Positions 39,818-48,307 are shown, counted from the stretch's first letter. The stretch: DNA of 64,000 nt from JAFDVL01 sp964631865 (GCA_964631865.1 CAZWAK010000013.1:12802-76801), one strand, 5' to 3'. Program-made: numbers and translations. Notes: a model not told the origin generated them from the letters alone.

Positions 39818-40942
39818 ATGCCTCGCAAATCCTCACAGACACGGGATGGTGTCTACACGCCGACTGATCGTGACGGCTTTTGGATTAGTTGGATAGATGC
39901 ACAGGGCCGACGTCGCCGACGCAAGACGGATGCACAGAACATCACGCAGGCCAAGCAATTCAGGAACGCTGAAATGCTGAAGGCTGAACAGGCCAAAGCA
40001 TTGGGCTTCAGTCCGCCCGGCGAAGAAACCTTTGCCGAAATTGCCGCACGCTATCTGCAATACCAGAAGGCACGCATTACAGCGAAAGCCTTTGAGCGTG
40101 AGCAAGGCATTGTCGAAAACCATCTGATACCTGCCTTCCCTGTCAAAGTGGCAAGCATTCGGCGGCAGGACATTCAGCGGTATGTCACACTCCGCAGCGG
40201 GAAGGTTTCGCCATATTCGATTCAGAAGGAATTGAACATCCTGAAGCATCTGCTACGGCTTTGTGTGGAGTGGGAAATCGTTCCCATCAATCCCGCACAA
40301 GGCGTCAAATCGCCGCGCGTGCCAGCGGGACGGATTCGCTACCTACAACCAACAGAATTGCGCGTGCTGCTCGAAGCCTGCCCGGAATGGCTGCGTCATT
40401 TCGCAATGCTCGCGGTCTGCACGGGAATGCGACGCGGCGAAGTGTTGGGCTTGCGATGGCTGGACATTGATCTTGTTCACGCGCGCATTATGTTGCCGCA
40501 AACCAAAAACGGCGAAGGTCGGATCGTGTATTTGAATCAGCTTGCGCAGGATGTTTTGCGCTCATTGGCGGGAACAACACAGCCAAAGCCGCTGGATAAA
40601 TTATTCCCCGACACTTCGCCTGAAAAAGCGAGCGTCGCGTTCAAGCGTGCCTGTGACAGCGTAGGGATTTCAGATTTTCGATTTCACGATTTGCGACACA
40701 CAGCGGCATCGTGGTTGCGAATGTCAGGAGCCGACATTCATACGGTTGCGCAGCTTCTCGGTCACAAAGATTTGCGTATGGCCGCGCGGTATCAGCACCT
40801 CAGCCCGGCTTTTTTAGCGGATGCGGTCGGCAAGTTGGATGCGGTGTTTGGCGAGCCGACCAGGGCGCTTTTAGGGGAAGATCGTCACCATAGCGTCACC
40901 AACGAAAAAGAGGCTACAAGCGAGGAGCCTGTAACCTCTTGA
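39818..40942 (+). CDS. tyrosine-type site-specific recombinase (island integrase)
   Basis: 374 residues. N-terminal AP2-like arm-binding part, then a SAM-like core-binding domain (FAEIAARYLQYQKARITAKA), then the catalytic domain from about 170. Catalytic residues: Arg in CTGMRRGEVLGL, Lys in the QTKNGEGR region, HDLRHTAASW (His/Arg), LLGHKDLRMAARY with His and the nucleophile Tyr. It lies 7 bp from attR in tRNA-Glu and integrates and, with the excisionase, removes the island. The C-terminus contains HHSVTNEKE; a DNA copy of this short stretch lies at the opposite island end. Confidence 0.95.
   Translation: MPRKSSQTRDGVYTPTDRDGFWISWIDAQGRRRRRKTDAQNITQAKQFRNAEMLKAEQAKALGFSPPGEETFAEIAARYLQYQKARITAKAFEREQGIVENHLIPAFPVKVASIRRQDIQRYVTLRSGKVSPYSIQKELNILKHLLRLCVEWEIVPINPAQGVKSPRVPAGRIRYLQPTELRVLLEACPEWLRHFAMLAVCTGMRRGEVLGLRWLDIDLVHARIMLPQTKNGEGRIVYLNQLAQDVLRSLAGTTQPKPLDKLFPDTSPEKASVAFKRACDSVGISDFRFHDLRHTAASWLRMSGADIHTVAQLLGHKDLRMAARYQHLSPAFLADAVGKLDAVFGEPTRALLGEDRHHSVTNEKEATSEEPVTS
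40908..40940 (+). terminator. hairpin overlapping the integrase stop
   Basis: AAGAGGCTACA (40908) and TGTAACCTCTT (40940) pair with one G-U-type mismatch around an 11-base loop. T-run weak; probably reduces readthrough into the tRNA. Confidence 0.45.
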
Positions 40943-40947
40943 TTCTA

Positions 40948-40993
40948 AATGGCGACCCGTACGGGATTTGAACCCGTGTTACCGCCGTGAAAG
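40948..40993. repeat. attR: 46-bp direct repeat inside tRNA-Glu
   Basis: Exact copy of 31451-31496. Here it forms the 3' half of a complete tRNA-Glu, which shows that the element restores the tRNA on insertion. Confidence 0.92.
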
Positions 40994-41027
40994 GGCGATG
41001 TCCTGGACCGGGCTAGACGAACGGGTC
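40950..41027 (-). tRNA. tRNA-Glu (anticodon TTC)
   Basis: 78 nt with encoded CCA. Acceptor stem GACCCGT/ACGGGTC with discriminator G, D arm GTC...GGAC, anticodon loop CTTTCAC (anticodon at 40989-40991), T arm ACGGG-TTCAAAT-CCCGT. It is the target of the island. Confidence 0.95.
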
Positions 41028-41320
41028 GCAAACTGAAAAGATCATTCCGTCCGACGGAAAGCGGAGACTATAGCGACTGAAGTACGATTCGTCAAGTCAG
41101 ACTGCAAAGGACAAACTTCAGTTGCCATCGTGAACGGGGGCGCGATGCGAAGTCGGCAATCACCGCGTCGGGGAGTTTGCCAGTAAGCCCGCCCAGCGGG
41201 GATTTCAGCTTTGCCGAATGACCGCAGCAGCAATTGGTTGCGAGGACGAGTCGAATCTTCTTCTCGGACATCTCGCCGTTGGCGGATGGATCACTCATTC
41301 GCCCTGCTGCAAGGGCAAGA

Positions 41321-43027
41321 TTATCTTGCGATGGCTTTCCAGTTCTTTGCCAAGTGCTCAGCCGTCCGCCAGGCAAGCGCCTGCGCCGTGAGTGTCGGGT
41401 TGCGCGCGCCGCTCGTTCCCATGACCGACGCTCCGAGAATGCCGAGGTTCGGTGCCTCGTATGAGAAGCCCCACCGAGTGACGACGTTCGTCTCCGGGTT
41501 GTCACCCATGCGTGTGCCACCGTACGCATGCGTCGCCACATCCATCGTGCCGATTCCGACTTTTACCGTCTCAATAGCACCAGCGGCCCTGAACCATTCC
41601 ACCATCTTATCCTGCATGAAGGCGGCCACCTTATTCTCGTTGTTCTTGAATTCCGCTGTGATGCGGCACACCGGGAAACCAAATGGATCCTTCACCGTTG
41701 GATCGAGGTCGAGGTAGTTGTCCTCGTACGGAAGCGTTGTTTTCTGAATATATGCGCTGTTCCAGCGGTCAGCGTTCTGCTTGATAAATGACTTCCAGGC
41801 GGAACCCCAGGTCGGGGCCTTGCCAAACGTGTTCATGCTCGCGGCGTTGATAGGCCGCCTGTCGGAGTAGACCCAGAGATTCCCGCCGCCGATGAAGTCG
41901 AGGCCGGAGTGATCGAAGTTGTCGTCCGCCCAATTATCAACCGCGACGCCCTGTGCGGGCAGGCCGTACCAGTTATTCAGGTTTCGCGGGAAGAGGGCGA
42001 GCACGCGCGCGCCCTGATTGTGGCTGAAGTAATGTTTGCCGACCTGCCCGTGGTTGTTCGAGAGACCGTTCGGATAGGCCTTCGACTTCGACAGAAGGAG
42101 CATCCGGACGTTCTCGTAGGTATAGCTCGCGAGGAGCACCACGTCCGCTGGCTGAAAGTACTCTTTGCCGTCCTTGAGGTAATTTACGCCACTCACGCGA
42201 CCGTCTTTGTTGACTTCGATGGTGGTGACCGTAGCCAGCGTGACAACCTTCAGCCGACCCGTTTCCTGCGCTTTGGGGATTGTGGTGACAGCCGTTGAAC
42301 CCTTTGCTTCAACGTGACAACCGCCTCGAAGGCAGAATCCGTGGTACACGCAGCCCGTCCGGTTCTGGTACGGCTGGGAATTGATGGCGGCTGGCCCAGG
42401 AAATGCGTGCCAACCCAACTTGCGTGCTGCCGCCGCCATCATTTCGGTGAAACCTGTACCCCGGAGCGGAGGCATCGGATACTCGCGCCTACGCGGCCCC
42501 TCGAAGATGTTGCCACGCGGGTCAATCTTCCCGTTGATGTTTCCCGCCTGGCCCGACACGCCGAGTTCGTACTCCACCTTGTCGTAATAGGGTTCGAGTT
42601 CTTCCAGGCCAAATGGCCAATCTTCCACGGTCGAGCCTTTCGGGATGCGCGCGGCCCCATAACGCCGGGTCGTCTCGCTCACAACCTTGAAGTCCCAGGG
42701 ATTGAGGCGCCAGCTCTGCGCCCAGTAATGGAGCGATGTGCCGCCGACGGCATTCATCATCGGATGAAGCGAGGGCCGGGGCGAGTACTGCGCCGAAGCG
42801 TTTGGCCGATGCGTCGGAACCTCCTTGTTCGCCTTCTGCACCGCTTGTGGCCAGCCGCGATAGTTGTTTCGCAGTTCGTCCGGAGCGAAGTCTTCTGGGG
42901 TGAGCCAGCTTCCGGCCTCGAGACCAATCACCTCGAGGCCTGCCTGCACGAGCGGAAGCGCTGCCACTCCGCCGACAGCTCCGAGACCGATGATAACAAC
43001 ATCGGTCTTCTTCAAGCTAATCGCCAT
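41321..43027 (-). CDS. GMC-family oxidoreductase (gluconate 2-dehydrogenase large-subunit type)
   Basis: 568 residues. N-terminal FAD-binding VVIIGLGAVGGVAALPL and LEAGSWLTPEDF; MNAVGGTSLHYWAQSWR matches the GMC GGTS motif. The C-terminal THAYGGTRMGDNPETNVV, then LGASVMGTSGARNPTLT carries the conserved His/Asn active region. It oxidises a sugar or alcohol and passes electrons on. It overlaps the subunit-3-like gene upstream by 11 bp; without its own signal peptide it is probably exported together with that Tat substrate. No cytochrome subunit is adjacent. Confidence 0.9.
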   Translation of the reverse strand: MAISLKKTDVVIIGLGAVGGVAALPLVQAGLEVIGLEAGSWLTPEDFAPDELRNNYRGWPQAVQKANKEVPTHRPNASAQYSPRPSLHPMMNAVGGTSLHYWAQSWRLNPWDFKVVSETTRRYGAARIPKGSTVEDWPFGLEELEPYYDKVEYELGVSGQAGNINGKIDPRGNIFEGPRRREYPMPPLRGTGFTEMMAAAARKLGWHAFPGPAAINSQPYQNRTGCVYHGFCLRGGCHVEAKGSTAVTTIPKAQETGRLKVVTLATVTTIEVNKDGRVSGVNYLKDGKEYFQPADVVLLASYTYENVRMLLLSKSKAYPNGLSNNHGQVGKHYFSHNQGARVLALFPRNLNNWYGLPAQGVAVDNWADDNFDHSGLDFIGGGNLWVYSDRRPINAASMNTFGKAPTWGSAWKSFIKQNADRWNSAYIQKTTLPYEDNYLDLDPTVKDPFGFPVCRITAEFKNNENKVAAFMQDKMVEWFRAAGAIETVKVGIGTMDVATHAYGGTRMGDNPETNVVTRWGFSYEAPNLGILGASVMGTSGARNPTLTAQALAWRTAEHLAKNWKAIAR

Positions 43028-43742
43028 AGTGCTTATGACTCCTCTCCACGCGCGCCCTCGCCGGTTTCTTCTTCGAGAACATCGCGTGGTCGTATGCCGA
43101 CTTACGGGTTGGCTTCGGTTTTGCCTCCAGGCGTTGCTCGTCCGCCGTGACCGCGAGTCGAAGGCCGGGGTATTCGATCAAATCCCACCCGACGAAGTTC
43201 GCATTCCCGCCATAATACGGGTCGCAAAACGTGCCCTGAATCGTATGCGCCCGGATCAGGTTGAAGAACGAGGAGGAGTTCGGTGTGAAGCCCGTGGCGA
43301 TGCTCTTCTCCATGTCGCTCAAGACAGCGTCCTGATCCTTCGTCGAGAGTTTAGCAAAGGGAGCGCCTTTCGAGGCCTGCGCGTAGGTGTCAACGGCGGC
43401 GAGTCCTGTGCGGTACGCTTCTCGTGATGACGCAAGTGCGCCGCCGAGTGCGCGGTCAATATAGTGCGCCGCGCGCGCCTCGGTAGCACCCGGGCCGTTC
43501 TCGTCGGTAGGGATCAGTCGTGCAGCGATTGCTTCAAGAATGTTGGCTTCTGCGGCGGTGAGCGTTTCAAGCGGCTCCCGTAGTGGTGCTGCCGTCTGCG
43601 CCAGCGTCTCCGCTGGAACGGCAGTTGTCGTGGTCTGAGCCATCATCTTCACGGGAACACCAGCCGTTGCGCCTAGAATCCCCACTTGCCTCAGCATCTC
43701 CCGACGTGAAAATGTGTGCCTGCTATTTGCCTTCTTGGCCAT
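43017..43742 (-). CDS. gluconate 2-dehydrogenase subunit 3-like protein with Tat signal
   Basis: 241 residues from MAKKANSR at 43742, 7 bases after AGGAGG; the frame extends upstream without an ATG. Twin-arginine signal FSRREMLRQVGILGATAGV (about 11-35). The body LTAAEANILEAIAARLIPTD, then GARAAHYIDRAL-like and NFVGWDLIEYPG segments are typical of the small subunit of gluconate/fructose-type dehydrogenases. It forms a periplasmic complex with the GMC subunit, to which it is translationally linked. The sugar is unknown. Confidence 0.88.
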   Translation of the reverse strand: MAKKANSRHTFSRREMLRQVGILGATAGVPVKMMAQTTTTAVPAETLAQTAAPLREPLETLTAAEANILEAIAARLIPTDENGPGATEARAAHYIDRALGGALASSREAYRTGLAAVDTYAQASKGAPFAKLSTKDQDAVLSDMEKSIATGFTPNSSSFFNLIRAHTIQGTFCDPYYGGNANFVGWDLIEYPGLRLAVTADEQRLEAKPKPTRKSAYDHAMFSKKKPARARVERSHKHYGD

Positions 43743-43972
43743 GTTTTCCCTCCTGTGATCGGGAGTTGAACCTAAGTACCGGTCGCCAAAATTCTTTGAG
43801 CGCGTTATGCCTCTGGGGAGGCCGCCGAGCAAAATTTTATAGGCGCTTGCTTCGTGATACGGGTCTTTGATCCGATCTGCCAGTTCCAACCAATACTCGG
43901 CAAGCGTGGCGTGCCTTCCCTCTTGGCGCGGACCAAGCGAAGGTGTTCGGCGTCTCGCGCTTCGGTAAGGAT

Positions 43973-44221
43973 TTAGCTAAAGGCTGTGACTAAGACCGTC
44001 CGTTCGCCACGCGCTTTCGGATAGCGAACTTCGCCGCTCAACCGCTCATTGGCTAACGCTTGAACATCCTGCGCCGTCCCTTCATCCAAGTACGGCTCGC
44101 CACAATTCGTACACACGCGCGCCGGTATCTCGGTGATGAGCAAAATCGCCTTGCCGCGCTCAATCGGCAGCACAGTTGTGCCCTTCTTAAAACGATTATG
44201 TTTGCAAACCAAGCATTTCAT
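43973..44221 (-). CDS. YgiT-type zinc-finger protein (putative antitoxin)
   Basis: 82 residues from MKCLVCKH at 44221, AAGGTGA upstream. Two CxxC pairs (CLVC, CTNC) form the MqsA/YgiT N-terminal zinc domain, followed by a short helical tail. It follows the DUF4258 gene directly, the usual order of these pairs. Confidence 0.8.
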   Translation of the reverse strand: MKCLVCKHNRFKKGTTVLPIERGKAILLITEIPARVCTNCGEPYLDEGTAQDVQALANERLSGEVRYPKARGERTVLVTAFS

Positions 44222-44238
44222 TTTGTCACCTTCTACGC

Positions 44239-44499
44239 TCAACGTGTGCCCGCTTTCCAGCGTTTAGCATCCGGCTCGTAAGCTGTTACGACAGTTGTCT
44301 CGCCCGCTACCGGGTCATCTTCTCCAACCACATGAATCGGTCTATTTCCGCTCCAGCCTAGCAGGAGATAACGCGGCGGCGAATCGGCCTTGTACTCTTC
44401 GATCAACTCGCCATTTTCCAACACCTCGCGCACGTCAGCGACCGTGATGTTCCGCTCAATCATACGTTTCAAAATATACGGCGGGTAAATTATTTTCAT
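44239..44499 (-). CDS. DUF4258 protein (putative toxin)
   Basis: 86 residues from MKIIYPPY at 44499. ILKRMIERNITVADVREVLE, GELIEEYKADSPPRYLLLGW, PIHVVGEDD fits DUF4258, small RelE-fold-like proteins usually encoded with YgiT-type partners. Toxicity is assumed from this pairing. Confidence 0.8.
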   Translation of the reverse strand: MKIIYPPYILKRMIERNITVADVREVLENGELIEEYKADSPPRYLLLGWSGNRPIHVVGEDDPVAGETTVVTAYEPDAKRWKAGTR

Positions 44500-44608
44500 G
44501 CTTGAACTAGCATCGGCGACCTCGGTATCCGTCAATTAGGCATTTGCCTTCGGTTGCAGATAGCGATTGGGAATATTCTCCAGTGGTGGCCTCCCTGTGG
44601 TCGGCGGT

Positions 44609-45106
44609 CTAATCCCCTAACCATGGCTCTGTATCTTTTGGGCGCGCGATGAGGTTGTTGTGCATGATGATCCGGGCGCAAGCATTCCAGCGCAAAATCG
44701 CATCTTCATTGCCCGGCGGTCGCAGAGCTTCGGCGCGGTCGTAATCGTGCATCGCTTCGCGCAGCCACTCGTAGGCATCGTAGCCACTGCCCGGCACGCC
44801 ACGATTGAGCAACGCTTTGCCACGCCGCTCGTTGATGATGCCGGAATAATAGTGCCGCTGATATTCGTCCGTCAGCCGCGCCGCGACTTCCTGCGCTTGT
44901 GTCGCGCCGAGCGCATAACCTTTGCTGAAGCGATCCGTCAGCGCCAGCAACAAGTTCACCAACGCTTCCTGATTGTTCGGCTCAATCATCAGCACGTCGT
45001 GACAAATGCTTTCGGCTTCGGCGGGTTCGTTGAGCAAGCGATACCGCTCGGCTTTTTCCAGCGCCTGCTTGACGCCTTCAGGAGAAAGAGGTTTCAGTTC
45101 AAACAT
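44609..45106 (-). CDS. TPR-like protein at the end of the frd operon
   Basis: 165 residues from MFELKPLS at 45106, with AGGAG 7 bases upstream and 13 bp after the frdD stop. Helical pairs typical of TPRs (GVKQALEKAERYRLLNEPAE, then AESICHDVLMIEPNNQEALV). A further helical region contains HYYSGIINERRGKALLNRG. No signal peptide. Likely a cytoplasmic assembly or regulatory factor for complex II; this is from context only. Confidence 0.75.
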   Translation of the reverse strand: MFELKPLSPEGVKQALEKAERYRLLNEPAEAESICHDVLMIEPNNQEALVNLLLALTDRFSKGYALGATQAQEVAARLTDEYQRHYYSGIINERRGKALLNRGVPGSGYDAYEWLREAMHDYDRAEALRPPGNEDAILRWNACARIIMHNNLIARPKDTEPWLGD

Positions 45107-45119
45107 AGCGGCTCCTGAC

Positions 45120-45473
45120 TTATGAAAGATTCCACAAAATGTAGCCCGCGATGAGCGTGCCCAAAATCGCGCTGCCATAACAAACAACGGCGATCAATTC
45201 GTTCAGATGTTTGATCTGCAAGCCGTCGTAGAGCGTGAAGCGAAAGCGATGCGCGCCGTGAAAGAGCGGCAGCGAACATAATCCAAACAGCACCAACCGC
45301 GTCAACGGATGTCGCACCAGCGCGCTCAAACTTGCATAGCTCGGCGCTTCCAACCAGCCCAGCGGAAACGCCAAGCCAAACAGCACCATCAGCACCGGCA
45401 ACATCAACGCGGCGATCATTCCGCCTGAACTGAAGAGCGACCACAAAAACGGTTCATTCGATCTTTTCGCCAT
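45120..45473 (-). CDS. frdD: fumarate reductase membrane subunit D
   Basis: 117 residues. The start KRSNEPFLWSLFSSGGMIAA parallels E. coli FrdD (KRSDEPVFWGLFGAGGM). Three hydrophobic helices. Together with FrdC it anchors the catalytic dimer and binds quinone, without haem in the E. coli type. It starts 2 bp after the frdC stop. Confidence 0.88.
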   Translation of the reverse strand: MAKRSNEPFLWSLFSSGGMIAALMLPVLMVLFGLAFPLGWLEAPSYASLSALVRHPLTRLVLFGLCSLPLFHGAHRFRFTLYDGLQIKHLNELIAVVCYGSAILGTLIAGYILWNLS

Positions 45474-45475
45474 TG

Positions 45476-45895
45476 CTAATTCCTCCGCAAGATGAACCAA
45501 GCAACGATGGCTGAAATCACCACCCACGCGACATAGTTGGGCGCGGCGATCATCCAATCGGGCAGCCGCTTGCCGCCCACGCGCACAGCCATCGCTTTCG
45601 GCGCGAGGTTGTACCACGTGATCGTGTGATAGAGCACAAACAGAAACGCGATAATGTTGCTGACGATCAGCAGCGGCGTTTCCATCCACAGCAGAAAGTT
45701 GACATAACTCGCCTCGCCTCGCCCCAAACTCCACAACAACCACAACAGCAGCGCGACAAAATAAATTACGGCCAAGCTGCTCAACTCGCGCAGGATGAAT
45801 TTGAACGAACGCCACTGCTCTGTCCACCACCACGTCGAGACGCGCTTGCGATACCACTTGGGATGATAGAGCGTGTAGATGGATGCTTCTTTCAT
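45476..45895 (-). CDS. frdC: fumarate reductase membrane subunit C
   Basis: 139 residues from MKEASIYTL at 45895; the longer frame reads through repeat DNA. STWWWTEQWRSFKFILREL and LYHTITWYNLAPKAMAV are the E. coli FrdC signatures. Three membrane helices. Second anchor of the quinol:fumarate reductase/succinate dehydrogenase encoded here. A hairpin repeat separates it from frdB. Confidence 0.9.
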   Translation of the reverse strand: MKEASIYTLYHPKWYRKRVSTWWWTEQWRSFKFILRELSSLAVIYFVALLLWLLWSLGRGEASYVNFLLWMETPLLIVSNIIAFLFVLYHTITWYNLAPKAMAVRVGGKRLPDWMIAAPNYVAWVVISAIVAWFILRRN

Positions 45896-45912
45896 ATTGG
45901 AGTTCTCCGAGT

Positions 45913-46019
<107 letters not shown>

Positions 46020-46020
46020 T

Positions 46021-46767
46021 TCACTTCTTCTTGCCCCAGGGCATCAACAGCGATTTGTACCATTCAGTCACGGCTTTGATCTTGTACTGCTGAATCGCGC
46101 CTGCCGGGTCAACGTGCTTCGGGCAAACGCGCGTGCATTCGCCGTTGAAGGTGCAGCCCCAGATGCCTTCGTGTTGCGAAAGAATATCGAGCCGCGCTTC
46201 CGCGCCCTGATCGCGCGAATCGCCGTTGTACCGCTGCGCGAGCGCAATGGCCGCCGGCCCGATGAAGTGATGATCCAAGCCGACAACCGGACACGCGGCG
46301 TAACAACACAGACAGTTGATGCACATGCTGAATTGCTTGTACGAATCCAATTGTTCCGGCGTCTGCAAGTATTCGCCTTCGGCAATCGGCTTTTCCTCGT
46401 CGCGCACGATCCAGGGCTGAACGCTTTTCAGCTTCTCCATGAAGTCGGTGATCTCGACCACCAGATCGCGCACGACCGGAAAGTAGCGCAACGGCTCGAC
46501 GCGAATCGGCCCCGGCGCGTAATCCGTGAGGAACGCCGCGCAGGTCAATTTCGGATCGCCATTGACCATCATCCCGCAACTGCCGCAAACGCCCATGCGG
46601 CAACTCCAACGAAACGAGAGCGAGCCGTCCAGCTTGTCCTTGATATGATTCAACGCATCCAGCACCACCCAGTCTTTGTTCAGTGGCACGTCAAAAGATT
46701 CGAAGGTGGGTTCGGTTTCTGCTTCCGGGCGATAGCGCGCCACTTCCAGAGTTATCGTTTCAGCCAT
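46021..46767 (-). CDS. frdB: fumarate reductase iron-sulfur subunit
   Basis: 248 residues. [2Fe-2S] site CRMGVCGSCG with a distal Cys (KLTCAAFL) near 60-80; [4Fe-4S]/[3Fe-4S] sites CINCLCCYAACPVVG near 150 and CTFNGECTRVCPKHVDP near 210. It carries electrons between the FAD subunit and quinone in the membrane. Normally next to frdA, here separated from it by about 1.5 kb of accessory genes. Confidence 0.93.
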   Translation of the reverse strand: MAETITLEVARYRPEAETEPTFESFDVPLNKDWVVLDALNHIKDKLDGSLSFRWSCRMGVCGSCGMMVNGDPKLTCAAFLTDYAPGPIRVEPLRYFPVVRDLVVEITDFMEKLKSVQPWIVRDEEKPIAEGEYLQTPEQLDSYKQFSMCINCLCCYAACPVVGLDHHFIGPAAIALAQRYNGDSRDQGAEARLDILSQHEGIWGCTFNGECTRVCPKHVDPAGAIQQYKIKAVTEWYKSLLMPWGKKK

Positions 46768-46846
46768 TTATCCTCGCTTTCAATCACGCTACTTGCCATT
46801 ACATTCAGGTTAGTCAGGGAGATCGCCATCATCAAAGGTTTCTAAG

Positions 46847-47089
46847 TTAAGCCACGCGCGCCACGGGCATCTCAACCATCTTCGCGTACCGTTTCGGCTG
46901 AGCGGCGATCTCCTCCATCAACTCTGCCGTCTGCAAGCTGTAAAGCTCTTCGCCGCAGTTGAGGCAATAGGTGGCGGGGAGGTTTTCAATCAACACCCCT
47001 TTGTAAAACTGTGTGCGCCGCACGGCAATTTTCTCGACTGCTTGACAGCGTCCGCACAGGGTCTTTTTCTGGTTCCGTTGTTTAGTCAT
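46847..47089 (-). CDS. YgiT-type zinc-finger protein (putative antitoxin)
   Basis: 80 residues. TLCGRCQAVEKIAVRRTQFY, LPATYCLNCGEELYSLQ gives the two CxxC knuckles of YgiT/MqsA N-domains. It overlaps the end of the upstream DUF4258 gene by 8 bp, so the two are a coupled pair. Confidence 0.82.
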   Translation of the reverse strand: MTKQRNQKKTLCGRCQAVEKIAVRRTQFYKGVLIENLPATYCLNCGEELYSLQTAELMEEIAAQPKRYAKMVEMPVARVA

Positions 47090-47381
47090 AGTCGGTAATT
47101 CGCAAGCGGTAGACCGTGATCACCACGACCGACTGAGCGTCGTCCCAACGGGCGACCACCGCCATTTCATCGCCCGCCAACGTATCTCCGTATATCACGT
47201 ACTTTTCTTCCCCGTAAAGCTCGTCGTACTGATCTTCGATGATCTCCCCCGTCAGAATACAGTTGCCAGCGTCCTTCGGCGAAAGATCATCCATTGCCAA
47301 CTCGCTCAACGCGTGCCGAGTGAACTGAACTCGCCCCGCCCGCACCGCGCGTTGCATTCGCTGAAGAATCTTTTTGGACAT
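47082..47381 (-). CDS. DUF4258 protein (putative toxin)
   Basis: 99 residues from MSKKILQRM at 47381; TTG at 47423 overlapping the previous stop is an alternative. FTRHALSELAMDDLSPKDAG, GEIIEDQYDELYGEEKYVIY, VVVITVYRL fits DUF4258. Coupled to the YgiT gene downstream. Confidence 0.82.
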   Translation of the reverse strand: MSKKILQRMQRAVRAGRVQFTRHALSELAMDDLSPKDAGNCILTGEIIEDQYDELYGEEKYVIYGDTLAGDEMAVVARWDDAQSVVVITVYRLRITDYD

Positions 47382-47419
47382 TGGGCTGTTCAATCGCCGG
47401 CAACCGCACCACCGGTTGC

Positions 47420-47617
47420 TCAATCTGGTCGCCGTTGATATTCACGCACAAAATGATCCAATCGTTCCGAGATTGCCGCCGAGAGATACGCTTCGTGACA
47501 TTGCTGACAAACATCCGCTGGCACATCGCGGATCACCAGCAATTCTTCGCCGCGCCAAAACTCTAGAGTAGTCTGGCCAGCCGCTAATTCGCCTCGACAA
47601 AAATCGCAATTATCCAT
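47420..47617 (-). CDS. second YgiT-type zinc-finger protein, possibly truncated
   Basis: 65 residues. CDFCRGELAAGQTTLEFWRG, IRDVPADVCQQCHEAYLS is a clear YgiT finger. The end (FVREYQRRPD) is short; a different frame continues with IEQPVVRLPAIEQPN, which looks like a plausible tail, so a small frameshift is possible. No toxin gene precedes it. Confidence 0.7.
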   Translation of the reverse strand: MDNCDFCRGELAAGQTTLEFWRGEELLVIRDVPADVCQQCHEAYLSAAISERLDHFVREYQRRPD

Positions 47618-47624
47618 TTATCAA

Positions 47625-48011
47625 TCAGGGGCGCATCGCCAGTGGTAATTCCTCTATCACCACATCGCCGTCAGCAACGACATCCATGGAAACCCGACTG
47701 CCACGCAACAATGACATTCCCACCAGCGCCGCCCCGTCGCCTTGCAGTACCAGCACCTTGCGACTTTGCCCGTGCCAGGAAATCGTAGCGTAATAAGCCT
47801 CCAGGGTAACAACGCTACCATCGCCGAGTGTGGCATAGCGACTCCCTGCCAATGGCAGGTTGAGCAAACTCACCAGATGGCTCGGCAAGGTGAGATAGCC
47901 GTTGAAGCCAGTATCAATCACAGCCTGCGTTTGTTCCGAAGTCAGATTTGGGCCGCTGACCTCAATGTCAATCGTGGCTTCGAGCATGGTTGTGACCTTG
48001 CCGTGAATCAT
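47625..48011 (-). CDS. clan AA aspartic protease (retropepsin-like)
   Basis: 128 residues from ATG 48011 (TGATG junction with the previous gene). AVIDTGFNGYLTLP holds the catalytic D-T-G with flap and strand order of retropepsin-like proteins, and LVGMSLLRGSRVSMDVV matches the C-terminal strand. One motif per chain means a homodimer would be needed. Small families of this kind accompany YgiT/DUF4258 genes in Acidobacteriota and cyanobacteria; substrates unknown. Confidence 0.8.
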   Translation of the reverse strand: MIHGKVTTMLEATIDIEVSGPNLTSEQTQAVIDTGFNGYLTLPSHLVSLLNLPLAGSRYATLGDGSVVTLEAYYATISWHGQSRKVLVLQGDGAALVGMSLLRGSRVSMDVVADGDVVIEELPLAMRP

Positions 48012-48277
48012 CACACATTCACCTTGAACCGCCCGCCTAACCGGTAAGCCGTGGGATAACCAATCCGCAAACCATACAAAACAGCCGCAGGCCGTTTAGC
48101 CAACATACGCAGGGTCGCCTGCAAGTCTTCCGCATCTATTTCGTAATCGCCGGTTTCAATGTCGAGTACCAGAAACTTTCCTTGGTTGCCAGCTTCGACC
48201 TGCGCACGAATTTGCTTCGCATAAATGGCTTCGCCGCGCGCGGCAACTTCTTCCGTCGTGTAATTCGCATAAGGCAT
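48011..48277 (-). CDS. small protein paired with aspartic protease
   Basis: 88 residues from MPYANYTTEE at 48277, preceded by AGGAGGTGATAAC, an almost complete anti-16S match. GKFLVLDIETGDYEIDAEDL, LRIGYPTAYRLGGRFKV is a conserved small fold often encoded just before this protease type. No catalytic motif. Together they may form an antitoxin/protease-like module; unproven. Confidence 0.7.
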   Translation of the reverse strand: MPYANYTTEEVAARGEAIYAKQIRAQVEAGNQGKFLVLDIETGDYEIDAEDLQATLRMLAKRPAAVLYGLRIGYPTAYRLGGRFKVNV

Positions 48278-48307
48278 TGTTATCACCTCCTCGGCCACAT
48301 TATAGCC

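Larger units (their letters stand above)
31451..40993. mobile_element. integrated genetic element in tRNA-Glu (satellite-like island)
   Basis: The 9.5 kb between the two 46-bp repeats carries a tyrosine integrase next to the intact tRNA, an AlpA/excisionase-type HTH, a DUF3987 primase/helicase-like protein, a terminase-small-subunit-like HTH, several coupled small genes, a regulator/metallopeptidase pair and a secreted cargo protein. Its sequence is visibly richer in A+T than the surroundings (for example 31500-33850 and 38840-39800). There are no capsid, tail, large terminase or conjugation genes. The gene set is closest to phage satellites (int, alpA, primase, terS-like). Confidence 0.85.

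Noticed and set aside
31451..40993. Complete prophage or ICE
   Set aside because: No capsid, portal, tail, large terminase, lysis, relaxase or secretion genes within the att repeats.
43743..43889. Longer N-terminus for the Tat-exported dehydrogenase subunit
   Set aside because: The extension starts at TTG, would bury the Tat signal 49 residues inside, and the ATG at 43742 has a perfect AGGAGG site.
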